Assembly (NCBI RefSeq): GCF_013409345.1
Contig: NZ_JACCBB010000001.1
Span: 4,402,001-4,466,000, forward strand
DNA length: 64,000 bases
Direction: 5' to 3'
Source of the DNA: Kineococcus aurantiacus
GTDB lineage: Bacteria; Actinomycetota; Actinomycetes; Actinomycetales; Kineococcaceae
A program made the translations under genes and the position numbers. Below are positions 1 to 8,037 of this stretch, piece by piece (the first letter of the stretch is position 1; every line of letters begins with the position of its first letter). Below the pieces are notes generated by a model. The model did not search any database, had not been told where the DNA came from, and saw only the letters and a list, made by a program, of their open reading frames with translations.

Positions 1-1
1 C

Positions 2-730
2 GGCCTGGCCGGCAAGTGGATCCCCGCCGAGCTGCGCCACCAGGCCCAGCTCACCGGCGCCACCGTCGTCGACCGCGCCAGCGTGCTCATCACCCACCTC
101 GGTGAGCTCGTGCGGACCCACGCCCCGCGCCTGCTGTCCCGCGAGGACGTGCGCTCCCTGGTCGAGGCGCTCAAGCGCACCCACCCCGCCGTCGTCGACG
201 AGCTCACCCCCGCGGTGCTCACCCTCGGCGAGGTCCAGCGCGTCCTGCAGGCCATGCTCGACGAGGCTGTCCCGATCCGGGACCTGGCCCGCATCTTCGA
301 GGCGCTCTCGCTGCGCGCCAAGGCCGGCTCCGACCTCGACGGCCTCGTGGAGGCCTCCCGCCGCGCCCTGGGCCCGGCCGTGGCGGCCGTCCACGAGCAG
401 GACGGCGTCCTGCACGTCATCACGCTGGACCCGGTGCTGGAGCAGCAGCTGGCCGAGTCCCTGCGACCCGGTGAGCACGGCGCCAGCCTCGCCCTGGACG
501 CCCTGACCGCCGAGCACCTGGTGACCGGCTCAAGTTCCTGCCTCGAACGTGCCGAAGGGCAGGGCATCAGCGCGGTCCTGGTGTGCGCACCCCCCCTGCG
601 GGCGCCCCTGCGACGTCTGCTGAAGGTGGCCGTGGGCCGCCTGCACGTCCTGTCCTACGACGACGTGAGCAACCACCCCCGGATCGAGACGGTTGGATCG
701 GTGAGCGGTGTCCATGCACTTGCTTCTTGA
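2..730 (+). CDS. flhA: FlhA, flagellar export gate protein, C-terminal part (5' end outside window)
   Basis: This is the cytoplasmic C-terminal domain of FlhA, the membrane-embedded export-gate component of the flagellar type III secretion system, which docks substrates and chaperones. The reading frame is open from base 2, so the N-terminal membrane half lies upstream of the window. What is visible includes the family-typical stretch around GATVVDRASVLITHL, a helical segment LLSREDVRSLVEALKRTHP, and the later RDLARIFEALS region found in FlhA and its injectisome relatives. The gene overlaps the next one (FlhF-like) by about 20 bases, as expected for one flagellar operon. Confidence 0.93.
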   Translation, partial: GLAGKWIPAELRHQAQLTGATVVDRASVLITHLGELVRTHAPRLLSREDVRSLVEALKRTHPAVVDELTPAVLTLGEVQRVLQAMLDEAVPIRDLARIFEALSLRAKAGSDLDGLVEASRRALGPAVAAVHEQDGVLHVITLDPVLEQQLAESLRPGEHGASLALDALTAEHLVTGSSSCLERAEGQGISAVLVCAPPLRAPLRRLLKVAVGRLHVLSYDDVSNHPRIETVGSVSGVHALAS

Positions 731-3116
731 AGGCTCTGACCTGCAGGACCTCCTGAAGGAGGTCCGCGAGCAGCACGGCCCCGCAGCCCGCGTCGTCCGC
801 GCCGAGCGCATCCGTTCCGGAGGCGTCGCCGGCTTCTTCAGCAAGGAACGCTACGAGGTGACCGTCGAGATGGACGGCCCGGCCGACGGCAGCACAGGAG
901 ACGCCTTGACCGACCCCGCACCCCGTACCTCCGTCCCCGCCGAGGGGGAGGAGCAGCGCGAGGCCCTCGACTTCGAGGCCCTGCTGGCCGCCGCCGACGC
1001 CGCCGAGAGCACCGCCCTCAGCGCCCCGGCCGCCGCGCCCGCTGCGGCGATCGCCGTCGCCGAGGCCCCCGCGCAGGAGTTCGAGGCCGCCCGGGCGGGT
1101 CTGCTGGAGATGCTGCGCGCCAGCGGTGGCGCGGCCGGCGAGGACGTCCGGGACCAGGTGCAGGACCAGGTGCAGGACCAGGTGCAGGACGAGGCGCAGG
1201 ACGAGGTGCGGGAGGCGCTCAAGGTTCCCGCCGCCGGTGCCGAGGACCACCTCGTGATCGCGCAAACGGGTGACACCGCTCCGGCGGAGTCCGACGAGGA
1301 GACCGCCGAGCAGGCCGTCGCCGCGTTCGAGGAGGAGCTGCTCGAGCAGGCGCGCGCCGAGGTCGAGCGCGCCGAAGCCGAGCGTGTGCAGGCTGAACGC
1401 GCCGAGGCCGAGCGCGTGCTGGCCGAGCGGGCCGCCGCCGAGCGCGCCGAGGCCGAGCGGGCCGCCGCCGAGCGGGCCGAGGCCGAGCGCGTCGCCCGTC
1501 AGCGTGGAGCCGCCGAACGTGCCCTGGAAGAGGAGCGGATGCAGCAGCAGATGATCGAGCGCCGGGACAGGGAGCGGGCCGAGCTGGAGCGCCAGCGCGA
1601 GCTGCGCACCGCCGAGGTCCGCCGCCGCCAGGCCGCGCGCGTCGCGGAGCGGCCCGCGCCGACCGCGCCGCGGTCCCTGGGGGAGGTGCTGGCCGCGGCC
1701 GACGCCGTGGACGGCACCGACCGCCTGGGCGCCATGTTCGCCGCCGGCCAGGGCGCCGCCGAGCGTCCCGCGCAGGCCCCCGCCCCGACCCGGGCGCAGA
1801 CCCCCGTCCAGCGCCCGGTGCAGCGTCCCGCGCAGCGCCCGGTCCCGGCGCAGGCCGCGGCCGAGCGCCCGGTCCGCCCGCACCGGCCGATCTCGACCGA
1901 GAGCGACTCCTTCGCCCGCACGATGGCCGCGATGCGGTCGGGCGCCACGCGAACTCCTGCGACTGGAGTAACGGCTGATGTACGCTCCGTGACGACGTCG
2001 GAGCGTCCCGCCCGTCCCCGCGAGGGGCGCCCCGAGGCCCGTGTGCAGTCCCGCTTCGACCGTCCCGTTCGCACCCCGGAGGAACGCGTGTCCGATCAGT
2101 TCGGTGCAGCCAACGGCGCGAGCACCCGCCCGGAGGGCCGTGGCCCGGCCCGCCGCCCGGAACTGCGCCGCCCCACGGCCGTCGAGGACCAGTTCGGCGA
2201 CCAGTTCGGCGACCAGTTCGGCGAGCGCTTCGAGACCGACCGCCGCGGTGAGTGGGCGCACGACTACGAGGCGCTCGAGCAGCCCTACGACCAGCCCTAC
2301 GAGCAGTCCTACGACCAGTTCGGTCAGGGCTTCGAGCAGGCCTACGAGCGCCAGGACGACCGTCCGGTGCGCACCCAGCCGCAGCGTGAGCGCGCCACCG
2401 AGCGCCCCGCCGACCGCGGCGTCGAACGAGCAGGCAACCGAACCGGGGACGACAGCGAGGCGATGACCATGGATCTGACTTACCGTGAACCCGTGACCAC
2501 TTACAGCGACCGCCCTGGGTCGTCGCGCATGTCCTACCGCGAACCGCAGGACACCAGCGACGTGCTGCGCCTGGCGCGCGACATCGACGTCCCCGCGCCG
2601 CTGCGCGTGGGCGCCGGTGAGCTCGTGGTCGTCATCGGCGAGGCCGACGCCGTCGTGGCCGCCGCGCTGCTGGTCGCCGACGAGGTCGGCTCCGAGGCCC
2701 CGCTCGTCCTGGGCCGCGCCGACGTGCAGAACACCGTGACCGCCGACGAGCTGCCGGCCCGCCAGGAGCAGGCCCGCCGCTGGAGCGCGCCGCTGACCGT
2801 GGCCGTCCCGGCCCGCCCGACCGGTGCCGACGCCGAGCGCGCGGCCCGCATGGCCGCCGAGATCGGTGCCGCCTCGGTCGTCGTCTGCGTCGACGCCACC
2901 CGCCGCAGCCACGCCGTCGCCAGCCTGCTGCGCGCCCTGGAGGGTGTCGGCCTGCCGGCCCGCCGCCTGGCCGTGCACCGCGCCGCCGAGAGCCCGGACC
3001 CGCTGGACGTGCTGTCCCTGGACGTGCCCGTCGGCTTCCTCGACGGCCGCCCCGCGACCTCCGGCGCCTGGGCGGGCCTGCTGCTGGACGCGGCCGGCGA
3101 CCCCGGGATGCGCTGA
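708..3116 (+). CDS. FlhF-like flagellar protein with repeat/coiled-coil insert and degenerate G domain
   Basis: The position directly after flhA and the N-terminus (HLLLEGSDLQDLLKEVREQHGPAARVV, then a GFFSKERYEV stretch) match the start of FlhF-family SRP-type GTPases that place flagella. The 802-residue protein is much longer than usual. Residues about 145-165 are a tandem DQVQ repeat. Residues about 205-310 are an AERAEAERV-type charged coiled coil. Residues about 490-560 hold DQFG and PYDQ/SYDQ repeats. The C-terminal 190 residues resemble the FlhF G domain, but the expected P-loop (GxxGxGKTT) is replaced by GELVVVIGEADAVVAA, so GTP binding is doubtful. Either GTG 708 or ATG 714 could start it, both overlapping flhA. 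The function as FlhF is inferred from context plus the N-terminus. Confidence 0.7.
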   Translation: MSMHLLLEGSDLQDLLKEVREQHGPAARVVRAERIRSGGVAGFFSKERYEVTVEMDGPADGSTGDALTDPAPRTSVPAEGEEQREALDFEALLAAADAAESTALSAPAAAPAAAIAVAEAPAQEFEAARAGLLEMLRASGGAAGEDVRDQVQDQVQDQVQDEAQDEVREALKVPAAGAEDHLVIAQTGDTAPAESDEETAEQAVAAFEEELLEQARAEVERAEAERVQAERAEAERVLAERAAAERAEAERAAAERAEAERVARQRGAAERALEEERMQQQMIERRDRERAELERQRELRTAEVRRRQAARVAERPAPTAPRSLGEVLAAADAVDGTDRLGAMFAAGQGAAERPAQAPAPTRAQTPVQRPVQRPAQRPVPAQAAAERPVRPHRPISTESDSFARTMAAMRSGATRTPATGVTADVRSVTTSERPARPREGRPEARVQSRFDRPVRTPEERVSDQFGAANGASTRPEGRGPARRPELRRPTAVEDQFGDQFGDQFGERFETDRRGEWAHDYEALEQPYDQPYEQSYDQFGQGFEQAYERQDDRPVRTQPQRERATERPADRGVERAGNRTGDDSEAMTMDLTYREPVTTYSDRPGSSRMSYREPQDTSDVLRLARDIDVPAPLRVGAGELVVVIGEADAVVAAALLVADEVGSEAPLVLGRADVQNTVTADELPARQEQARRWSAPLTVAVPARPTGADAERAARMAAEIGAASVVVCVDATRRSHAVASLLRALEGVGLPARRLAVHRAAESPDPLDVLSLDVPVGFLDGRPATSGAWAGLLLDAAGDPGMR

Positions 3117-3151
3117 GCGCCCGTCGCCGCGCAACCCCGGATCACGCACCC

Positions 3152-3883
3152 ATGTCCAGACGCGCCACCGCGGGCGCACCGCCGCACCGCTCGGGTCCGG
3201 CCCACTGGCCCGGTCTGAACGACCGGGTCTGGGTCGAGGTCCAGATACCCGACGCGTTCGGCGGTGAGACCGTCCGCGTCCCCACCCGCGTGGAGGACGC
3301 CTCCGAGGGCGGCCTCGTCGTGGCGGCCCCCAGCTTCCGCGGGGACCTGCACGTCGTGGCCCCCGGGCTGGCGGTCTCGGTGCTCTGGGCCGGTCAGCGC
3401 GGGCAGAGCCGTCAGGACTTCCTGATCGCCGAGGTCACCCGCCGCCGCGTCCCGGCCTGGGACCTCGCCCCGTGCGGCGAGGTCGTGGTCGAGCAGCGCC
3501 GCCGCTTCGCCCGGGTCCCGGCCACGGGGCGGGCGCACGTCTCGCCCGTCGCCGGCGACCCCCTCCAGGACGAGGCCGGTGCTGCCGATGCCGAGGTGGA
3601 GGCCGTCGTGGCCGCCCACCTGGTGGACCTGTCCGAGGGTGGGGCGGCGCTGTCGGTCCCGGTCAGCAGCTGGGTGCGCCTGGGCCGCCTGGCCCGGCTC
3701 TCCTTCGACCTGGAGGGCCAGCCCGTCGACCAGGCCGGTCAGGTCGTGCGGTGCGTCAGCGCCCTCGACCCCGACCGCCTCGAGGCCGTCGTCGCGTTCA
3801 GCGAACCGGTCCCGGCCGCGGACCGCCTGCGGCGCTACGTCATGCAGACCCAGATCCGGCAACGCCGTGGAGGAGACCGATGA
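3152..3883 (+). CDS. PilZ-domain (YcgR-like) c-di-GMP receptor
   Basis: A 243-residue cytoplasmic protein with a two-domain YcgR-like layout. The N-terminal half (DRVWVEVQIPDAFGG... with TRVEDASEGGLVV) is a flagellar-brake-type beta barrel. The C-terminal half is a PilZ domain carrying the c-di-GMP-binding RxxxR motif in EQRRRFARV (about residue 115) and the DLSEGGAAL box (about residue 160). PilZ proteins of this kind slow or steer the flagellar motor when c-di-GMP rises. It sits 35 bases after the flhF-like gene and overlaps the following small gene by ATGA, so it belongs to the flagellar operon. The diguanylate cyclase 0.8 kb downstream could supply its ligand, which is an inference. Confidence 0.85.
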   Translation: MSRRATAGAPPHRSGPAHWPGLNDRVWVEVQIPDAFGGETVRVPTRVEDASEGGLVVAAPSFRGDLHVVAPGLAVSVLWAGQRGQSRQDFLIAEVTRRRVPAWDLAPCGEVVVEQRRRFARVPATGRAHVSPVAGDPLQDEAGAADAEVEAVVAAHLVDLSEGGAALSVPVSSWVRLGRLARLSFDLEGQPVDQAGQVVRCVSALDPDRLEAVVAFSEPVPAADRLRRYVMQTQIRQRRGGDR

Positions 3884-4119
3884 CCGCGATCGTGCTGGCC
3901 GTCAGCCTGGTGCTGGCCGGGCCCTCGATCCTGGCCGTGGCCCGGGGCACCGGCCAGGTCGACACCGCCCTGTTGCACCTCGTGCTGGCCCTGGTCGTCA
4001 CCTCGGTGGCCGCCCAGGTCCTGCGCGCGGTCGTGCGCGGCTACCAGGCCCAGGCCGCGCAGGCCCCGGCCGAGCCGGTCGTGGACGAGCCCACCGGCCG
4101 CCGCCGCGGGGACCGCTGA
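3880..4119 (+). CDS. small membrane protein at the end of the flagellar operon
   Basis: A 79-residue protein starting at an ATG that overlaps the PilZ stop codon (ATGA), with an AGGAG box 5 bases upstream. It has two predicted membrane segments (about residues 3-19, [18 protein letters not shown], and 27-47) followed by a short cytoplasmic tail rich in Ala, Pro and Arg. I do not recognise the family. Small two-helix proteins are common at this place in actinobacterial flagellar operons, but no function can be given. It is followed by a strong hairpin, so it is the last gene of the operon. Confidence 0.75.
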   Translation: MTAIVLAVSLVLAGPSILAVARGTGQVDTALLHLVLALVVTSVAAQVLRAVVRGYQAQAAQAPAEPVVDEPTGRRRGDR

Positions 4120-4136
4120 CCGCCCACCGCACGTCC

Positions 4137-4173
4137 CGGCGCCCGTCCTCCCCCTCGGGGAGGGCGGGCGCCG
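4137..4173 (+). terminator. hairpin terminator of the flagellar operon
   Basis: A 17-bp stem (one G-U type mismatch) with a 3-base loop: arm 4137-4153, loop 4154-4156, arm 4157-4173. It lies 18 bases after the last flagellar gene and before the csrA promoter. There is no T-run, which is common for actinobacterial terminators. Confidence 0.75.
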
Positions 4174-4258
4174 CGCGTCAGCGCCCGGGCGCCGCCCGCG
4201 TCACGCGGACGCGCCATTCTTGTCACACGAACGACATGGCTGGCCACGGTTCGTCACC

Positions 4259-4264
4259 TACACT
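4259..4264 (+). promoter_or_regulatory. candidate -10 box of csrA giving a leaderless mRNA
   Basis: TACACT ends seven bases before the csrA ATG, so transcription would begin at or next to the start codon. No Shine-Dalgarno sequence is present in the bases before the ATG, which agrees with a leaderless transcript. No convincing -35 box is seen at 17-18 bases spacing. Confidence 0.45.
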
Positions 4265-4270
4265 GGTCGC

Positions 4271-4513
4271 ATGCTGGTCCTGACCCGCAAGGCCGGGGAG
4301 TCCGTCGTCATCGGCGACGAGGTCGTCGTGCGTGTGCTCGAGGTCCGCGGTGACGTCGTCCGGGTCGGCATCGACGCCCCGCGGGACGTCCAGGTGCACC
4401 GCCAGGAGGTCTACGAGGCCGTGCGCGAGGCGAACATCGCCGCCGCCACCGCCTCCGAGGAGGCCATCTCCGCCCTGCAGGGCATCGTGCGCCGCGCCGG
4501 CGCCCCCCAGTGA
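4271..4513 (+). CDS. csrA: CsrA, carbon storage / flagellin translation regulator
   Basis: An 80-residue CsrA-family RNA-binding protein beginning [16 protein letters not shown]. The hallmark RNA-contacting segments are the N-terminal LTRK and the region [22 protein letters not shown], which carries the conserved GIxAP and R-x-E elements. CsrA dimers bind GGA hairpins in 5' leaders. In Gram-positive flagellated bacteria they often repress flagellin translation together with FliW. The gene stands alone between two terminators directly after the flagellar operon. The extra C-terminal tail (about residues 60-80) is alanine-rich. FliW is not in the window. Confidence 0.95.
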   Translation: MLVLTRKAGESVVIGDEVVVRVLEVRGDVVRVGIDAPRDVQVHRQEVYEAVREANIAAATASEEAISALQGIVRRAGAPQ

Positions 4514-4537
4514 CCCCGCGCTGACCCGCCGCCGACC

Positions 4538-4563
4538 CCCCGTCGGCCCGACGGCCGACGGGG
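4538..4563 (+). terminator. csrA terminator hairpin
   Basis: Perfect 11-bp inverted repeat (4538-4548 with 4553-4563) around a 4-base loop, 25 bases after the csrA stop. No T-run. Confidence 0.65.
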
Positions 4564-4678
4564 CACCGCACCGGTCCCCGTCGAGCCCTCAAGGTCACCC
4601 CCGTCCGGTCCGAGGACATGACCAGACGTCGCGCGGTCTCCCGCGCGAGCGGCGGGACCAGCGGGGGTGAGGTGGACC

Positions 4679-6442
4679 ATGGCGGCAGCGCCGTCGTCGA
4701 GCCGTGCCGGGGCGTTCCCGGAGTCCCGGGTGGCCTCCGCCCTCGAGCAGTCCGGCGTCGCCCTCGTCCTGCTGGACGAGACCGGGCGCGTCGCGCACGT
4801 CACCGCCGGTTTCGCCCGCACCGTCGGCCGCGACCCCGGCGAGCTCGTCGGCGAGGACCGCCTGTCCTGGTGGCTGGGGCCGACCCTGGGCCCGGCCGGC
4901 GCGGACGACCCCGGCCCGGACCGGTCCGCGGCGCCGCCGGCCCACCGCGCCCTCCTGTCCACCGCCGTGCCCGCGGGCTCGGCCGTCCTGGACGCGGTGC
5001 GCGCCGGGGACGTCGAGGTCGACGTCGACGTCGGCCGCGCCGACGGCCAGCTGCTGGTCGCGCACGTGGACGCGCGGGCCACCACCGACGGGGGAGCGGT
5101 CCTGCTCGTCCGCGACGTCACCGCCGCCCGCGCCCAGGCGCAGACCCTGCGCACCATGCTGGGCCGTCAGCAGGCCGTCATCGCCGCCAGCCCCGACACG
5201 ATCTACCGCATCAACCTCGGCGCGGGCCTGGTGGAGTGGACCAACACCGGCGGGGCCTCCCTCATGGGGCTGCCCTCGGCCGACCGCAGCCTGCCGCTGG
5301 CCGTCGTCCACCCCGACGACGCCCCCGGCGTCGAGCGGGCCGTCCGCTCGCTGCGGACCGCGGGCCCCGGCGAGGTCGTCGAGTGCACCTACCGCGTCGT
5401 GGGCGACTACGGCGACGAGCGCTGGGTGCACACCCGTTCCACCGTCTCCGACCGCGGCGCCGCCGGGCAGCCCGTGCGGGCCGTGGGCATCGCCCAGGAC
5501 CTCACCGAGACCATCACGACGATGGACGCCCTGGCCGGTTCCGAGCGGCGCTTCCACGAGATCTTCGCCCGCGGCCCCGTCGGCATGCTGCTGTTCGGGC
5601 TCGAGGGCTGGATCCACGAGGTCAACGAGGCCCTGTGCACCTTCCTCGAGCGCGACGCGTCCGAGCTGGTCGGGGCCCCGGCCGCCGAGCTCGTGGACCC
5701 GCCCGCCGACCCCTGCGGGGACGGCGGCGGGGACGAGCCCGCCGAGGCCCCCACCGCGCAGGCGCTGGCGGCGCTGCTGGAGGGCACCGCGGAGGTCGTG
5801 CACCGGGAGCGGCGCTACGACCTGCCCAGCGGGCGGACGGCGTGGGCGCAGGTCTCGCTGTCGCTGACGTCCTCCAGCACGGGCGAACCGGCCTTCCTCG
5901 CCTTCGTCGAGGACATCACCGCCCGCCGGAACGAGGCCGAGCGGCTCGAGCGCGCCGCGCTGCACGACCCGCTGACGGGGCTGCCGAACCGGGCCAAGGC
6001 CGAGGAGCAGCTGCGCACCGCCGTCGGGCGCACGCAGCGGCGCGGGGGCGGGTGCGCGGTGCTGTTCGTCGACCTCGACCACTTCAAGGACGTCAACGAC
6101 ACCCTCGGGCACGCCGCCGGGGACGAGCTGCTGCGCGACGTGGCCGACCGGCTCAGCGGGCTGGTGCGCACCGGGGACCTGGCCGCGCGCCTGGGCGGTG
6201 ACGAGTTCGTGCTGGTGTGCCAGGACGTCGCCGACGCCAAGGCGCTGGCGGCCATCGCCGACCGCGTCTGCGAGCGGATCACCATCCCCGTCGACCTGGG
6301 CTCGCGCACGGTGACCGTCACCGCCAGCGTCGGCGCCGCCCGCACCGACGGCGGCCTGAGCCCCGAGGAGTTGCTGGCCGCCGCCGACCGGGCGATGTAC
6401 CGGGCCAAGGCCGCCGGGCGCTCCTGCTGGCGCGCCGACTGA
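4679..6442 (+). CDS. PAS-containing diguanylate cyclase (GGDEF)
   Basis: A 587-residue soluble sensor enzyme predicted to make cyclic di-GMP from two GTP. In order it has a PAS-like domain (about 15-150), a PAS domain (about 165-295, IAASPDTIYRINLGAG...), a third PAS/PAC unit (about 300-420, ending FVEDITARRNEAERLERA) and a C-terminal GGDEF domain (about 425-587). The active site is intact: DPLTGLPNR, DLDHFKDVND, and LGGDEF near residue 505. There is no membrane segment, so it senses a cytoplasmic cue. I chose the ATG at 4679, preceded by a GGGGTGAGGTGG purine-rich stretch; a GTG at 4667 is possible. Its place between csrA and the PilZ receptor fits motility control. Confidence 0.92.
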   Translation: MAAAPSSSRAGAFPESRVASALEQSGVALVLLDETGRVAHVTAGFARTVGRDPGELVGEDRLSWWLGPTLGPAGADDPGPDRSAAPPAHRALLSTAVPAGSAVLDAVRAGDVEVDVDVGRADGQLLVAHVDARATTDGGAVLLVRDVTAARAQAQTLRTMLGRQQAVIAASPDTIYRINLGAGLVEWTNTGGASLMGLPSADRSLPLAVVHPDDAPGVERAVRSLRTAGPGEVVECTYRVVGDYGDERWVHTRSTVSDRGAAGQPVRAVGIAQDLTETITTMDALAGSERRFHEIFARGPVGMLLFGLEGWIHEVNEALCTFLERDASELVGAPAAELVDPPADPCGDGGGDEPAEAPTAQALAALLEGTAEVVHRERRYDLPSGRTAWAQVSLSLTSSSTGEPAFLAFVEDITARRNEAERLERAALHDPLTGLPNRAKAEEQLRTAVGRTQRRGGGCAVLFVDLDHFKDVNDTLGHAAGDELLRDVADRLSGLVRTGDLAARLGGDEFVLVCQDVADAKALAAIADRVCERITIPVDLGSRTVTVTASVGAARTDGGLSPEELLAAADRAMYRAKAAGRSCWRAD

Positions 6443-6636
6443 CCCCTCGCACCCCCTCGCGCTGCGTGTCCGGCCGGCGTCCGGGCGGGTGACCAACGTC
6501 ACGCCCGAACGGGTGCAGCTGGGGATTGCCTGACGACGGGCGGTCGTTAACCTTGCCAACGACCCGCCACCACCAGGTGAGGACAGCGTCGTCTGCGGTC
6601 GAAGCACCGGCACCGTCTGACCCCAGGAGGCCTGAG

Positions 6637-6732
6637 ATGGACGAGAACACCACCACCGAGACCGTCGTCATCGACGTGCGCGAGGCCGCGGAGCTGACCT
6701 CGGTCGCCAACCCCCGCCGCACCCAGCTCTGA
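6637..6732 (+). CDS. 31-residue peptide of unknown function
   Basis: A short frame with clear gene signals: a CAGGAGG ribosome site 7-13 bases before the ATG, a stop at 6730-6732, and its own perfect hairpin 11 bases later. The product is acidic at the N-terminus (MDENTTTETVVIDVREAAEL) and ends TSVANPRRTQL. It has no membrane helix, no cysteine and no zinc motif. No modifying enzyme, protease or transporter of a peptide natural-product cluster lies beside it, so a RiPP precursor is only one possibility. A small regulator or adaptor is another. Family not recognised. Confidence 0.6.
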   Translation: MDENTTTETVVIDVREAAELTSVANPRRTQL

Positions 6733-6742
6733 CCGACCGCAC

Positions 6743-6781
6743 CGCGAAGGCCCCACCCCCTGCCGGGGTGGGGCCTTCGCG
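6743..6781. terminator. perfect 17-bp bidirectional terminator
   Basis: Arms 6743-6759 and 6765-6781 are exact complements around a 5-base loop. The hairpin lies between the convergent small-peptide gene (plus strand) and the App1 gene (minus strand), so it can serve both. Confidence 0.8.
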
Positions 6782-6800
6782 CGTCCGGGGGCGGCCGCCC

Positions 6801-8027
6801 TCAGGGGGCCTGCAGGATCCCCGCCCGGTACCAGCGGTGCAGGATCTCGTAGCCGTCGTCCCCGGTGACCCACGGCACGGGGGAGGACTCCGGCGTCGCC
6901 GCCGAGGCCAGCGGGTGACCGCCGGCCAGCAGCTGCTCGGCGGGGGTCAGGCGGCGGATCCCGACCCCGGCGACCCGCTCGGGGGCGGCGGCGAGGAACT
7001 CGGCGTACAGGGTCGGGTCGTGCTGGCCGTCGTCGCCGACGAGCAGCCACCGCACCTGCGGCAGCTCCTGCGCCAGCCGCGCCAGGGAGCCGCGCTTGTG
7101 CGCCGAGCCGTCGCGGAACCAGCCCGTGTTCGTCGGGCCCCAGTCGGTCAGCAGCAGCGGCCCGTCGGGGTAGCCGGAGCGGCGCAGGAACCGCGTCAGC
7201 GTCGGCGCCGCGTTCCACGCCCCCGTCGACAGGTACAGCACCGGCGCGCCGGGGTTCTCGGCCACCACCTGCCGGTACAGCTCGGCCATCCCGTTGACCG
7301 GCACGCGCGCCCGCTCGTCCAGGACGAAGGAGTTCCACGCCGCCACCAGCGGCCGCGGCAGGCGGGTCACCACGACCGTGTCGTCGATGTCCGACAGCAG
7401 CCCCGTCACCGGGTCGGGCCCCACGACGACCACCGGCGCGGTCCCGCTGTGGCGGACCGCGCTGTCCTCGGGGCGCTCGGCGCCGCCCTCGGTGTCGTCC
7501 TCGACGAGCTCCACGTCCGGCGGCAGGGTGCCCGGGTCGAAGGACTCCGGGCCCACGGTCAGGACCACCTCGTGGGTGCCGGGGGGCAGGTCCACCTCGA
7601 CGCGCTCGTCGACGTACCCGTCGCGGCTGGTGTGCACCACCCGTTCGTGGCCGCCGATGCGCACGGTGACCGCCGCTCCGGCCACCGGGACGGTGAGGAA
7701 GTTGCGCCAGCCCCGCACGCTGCGGGCCTCGTCGCGCTCGGTCTCCTGGAGGGTGCCCTCCCGGCCCAGCAGCACCCGCCCGAAGACCCGCACCCAGCCG
7801 GGGCCGCCGTAGCCGGGGTAGGCCAGCGCGCGGGCGTGGTAGCCGCGCCGGCGCAGCCGGGACCCCACCAGGCCCTTGACGGCGTCCTCGATGCGCGCGG
7901 CCCGGTGCAGGCCGTGCTCGCCCGGGCGCGGGGTGAGGTCCCCGGCGAGGTCGGCGAGGTCTCGGCGCGCCTCCTGGACGCGTCGCGCCCGTCGTTGCGC
8001 GGGGGTCAGGGCGGGCCCGTTGATCAC
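6801..8027 (-). CDS. App1/DUF2183 family phosphatase-like protein
   Basis: A 408-residue protein whose C-terminal half is the App1 (DUF2183) domain, a HAD-like fold named after the yeast phosphatidate phosphatase App1. The catalytic aspartate motif is seen as GLLSDIDDTVVVT (about residue 213). The later family blocks VLYLSTGAWN, LLLTDWGPTNTGWFRDG and LLVGDDGQHDP follow. The N-terminal half contains a beta-rich region. Bacterial substrates are not established; phosphatidate is a guess from the yeast enzyme. It lies directly downstream of oleD on the same strand, separated by about 10 bases, so it may be co-transcribed with the ole genes. Confidence 0.85.
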   Translation of the reverse strand: MINGPALTPAQRRARRVQEARRDLADLAGDLTPRPGEHGLHRAARIEDAVKGLVGSRLRRRGYHARALAYPGYGGPGWVRVFGRVLLGREGTLQETERDEARSVRGWRNFLTVPVAGAAVTVRIGGHERVVHTSRDGYVDERVEVDLPPGTHEVVLTVGPESFDPGTLPPDVELVEDDTEGGAERPEDSAVRHSGTAPVVVVGPDPVTGLLSDIDDTVVVTRLPRPLVAAWNSFVLDERARVPVNGMAELYRQVVAENPGAPVLYLSTGAWNAAPTLTRFLRRSGYPDGPLLLTDWGPTNTGWFRDGSAHKRGSLARLAQELPQVRWLLVGDDGQHDPTLYAEFLAAAPERVAGVGIRRLTPAEQLLAGGHPLASAATPESSPVPWVTGDDGYEILHRWYRAGILQAP

Positions 8028-8037
8028 CCCAGCGACC

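Noticed and set aside
1140-1500. CRISPR-like array
   Set aside because: The short tandem repeats are in frame, encode coiled-coil or DQVQ units, and have no spacers.
567-3179. Long minus-strand open frame opposite the flhF-like gene
   Set aside because: Gly/Arg/Ala-rich translation without domains; it mirrors a supported plus-strand gene and is a by-product of GC-rich codon use.
6637-6732. Lasso or lanthipeptide precursor call for the 31-residue peptide
   Set aside because: No cysteine or lasso-type leader pattern and no maturation enzyme nearby; kept as unknown peptide.
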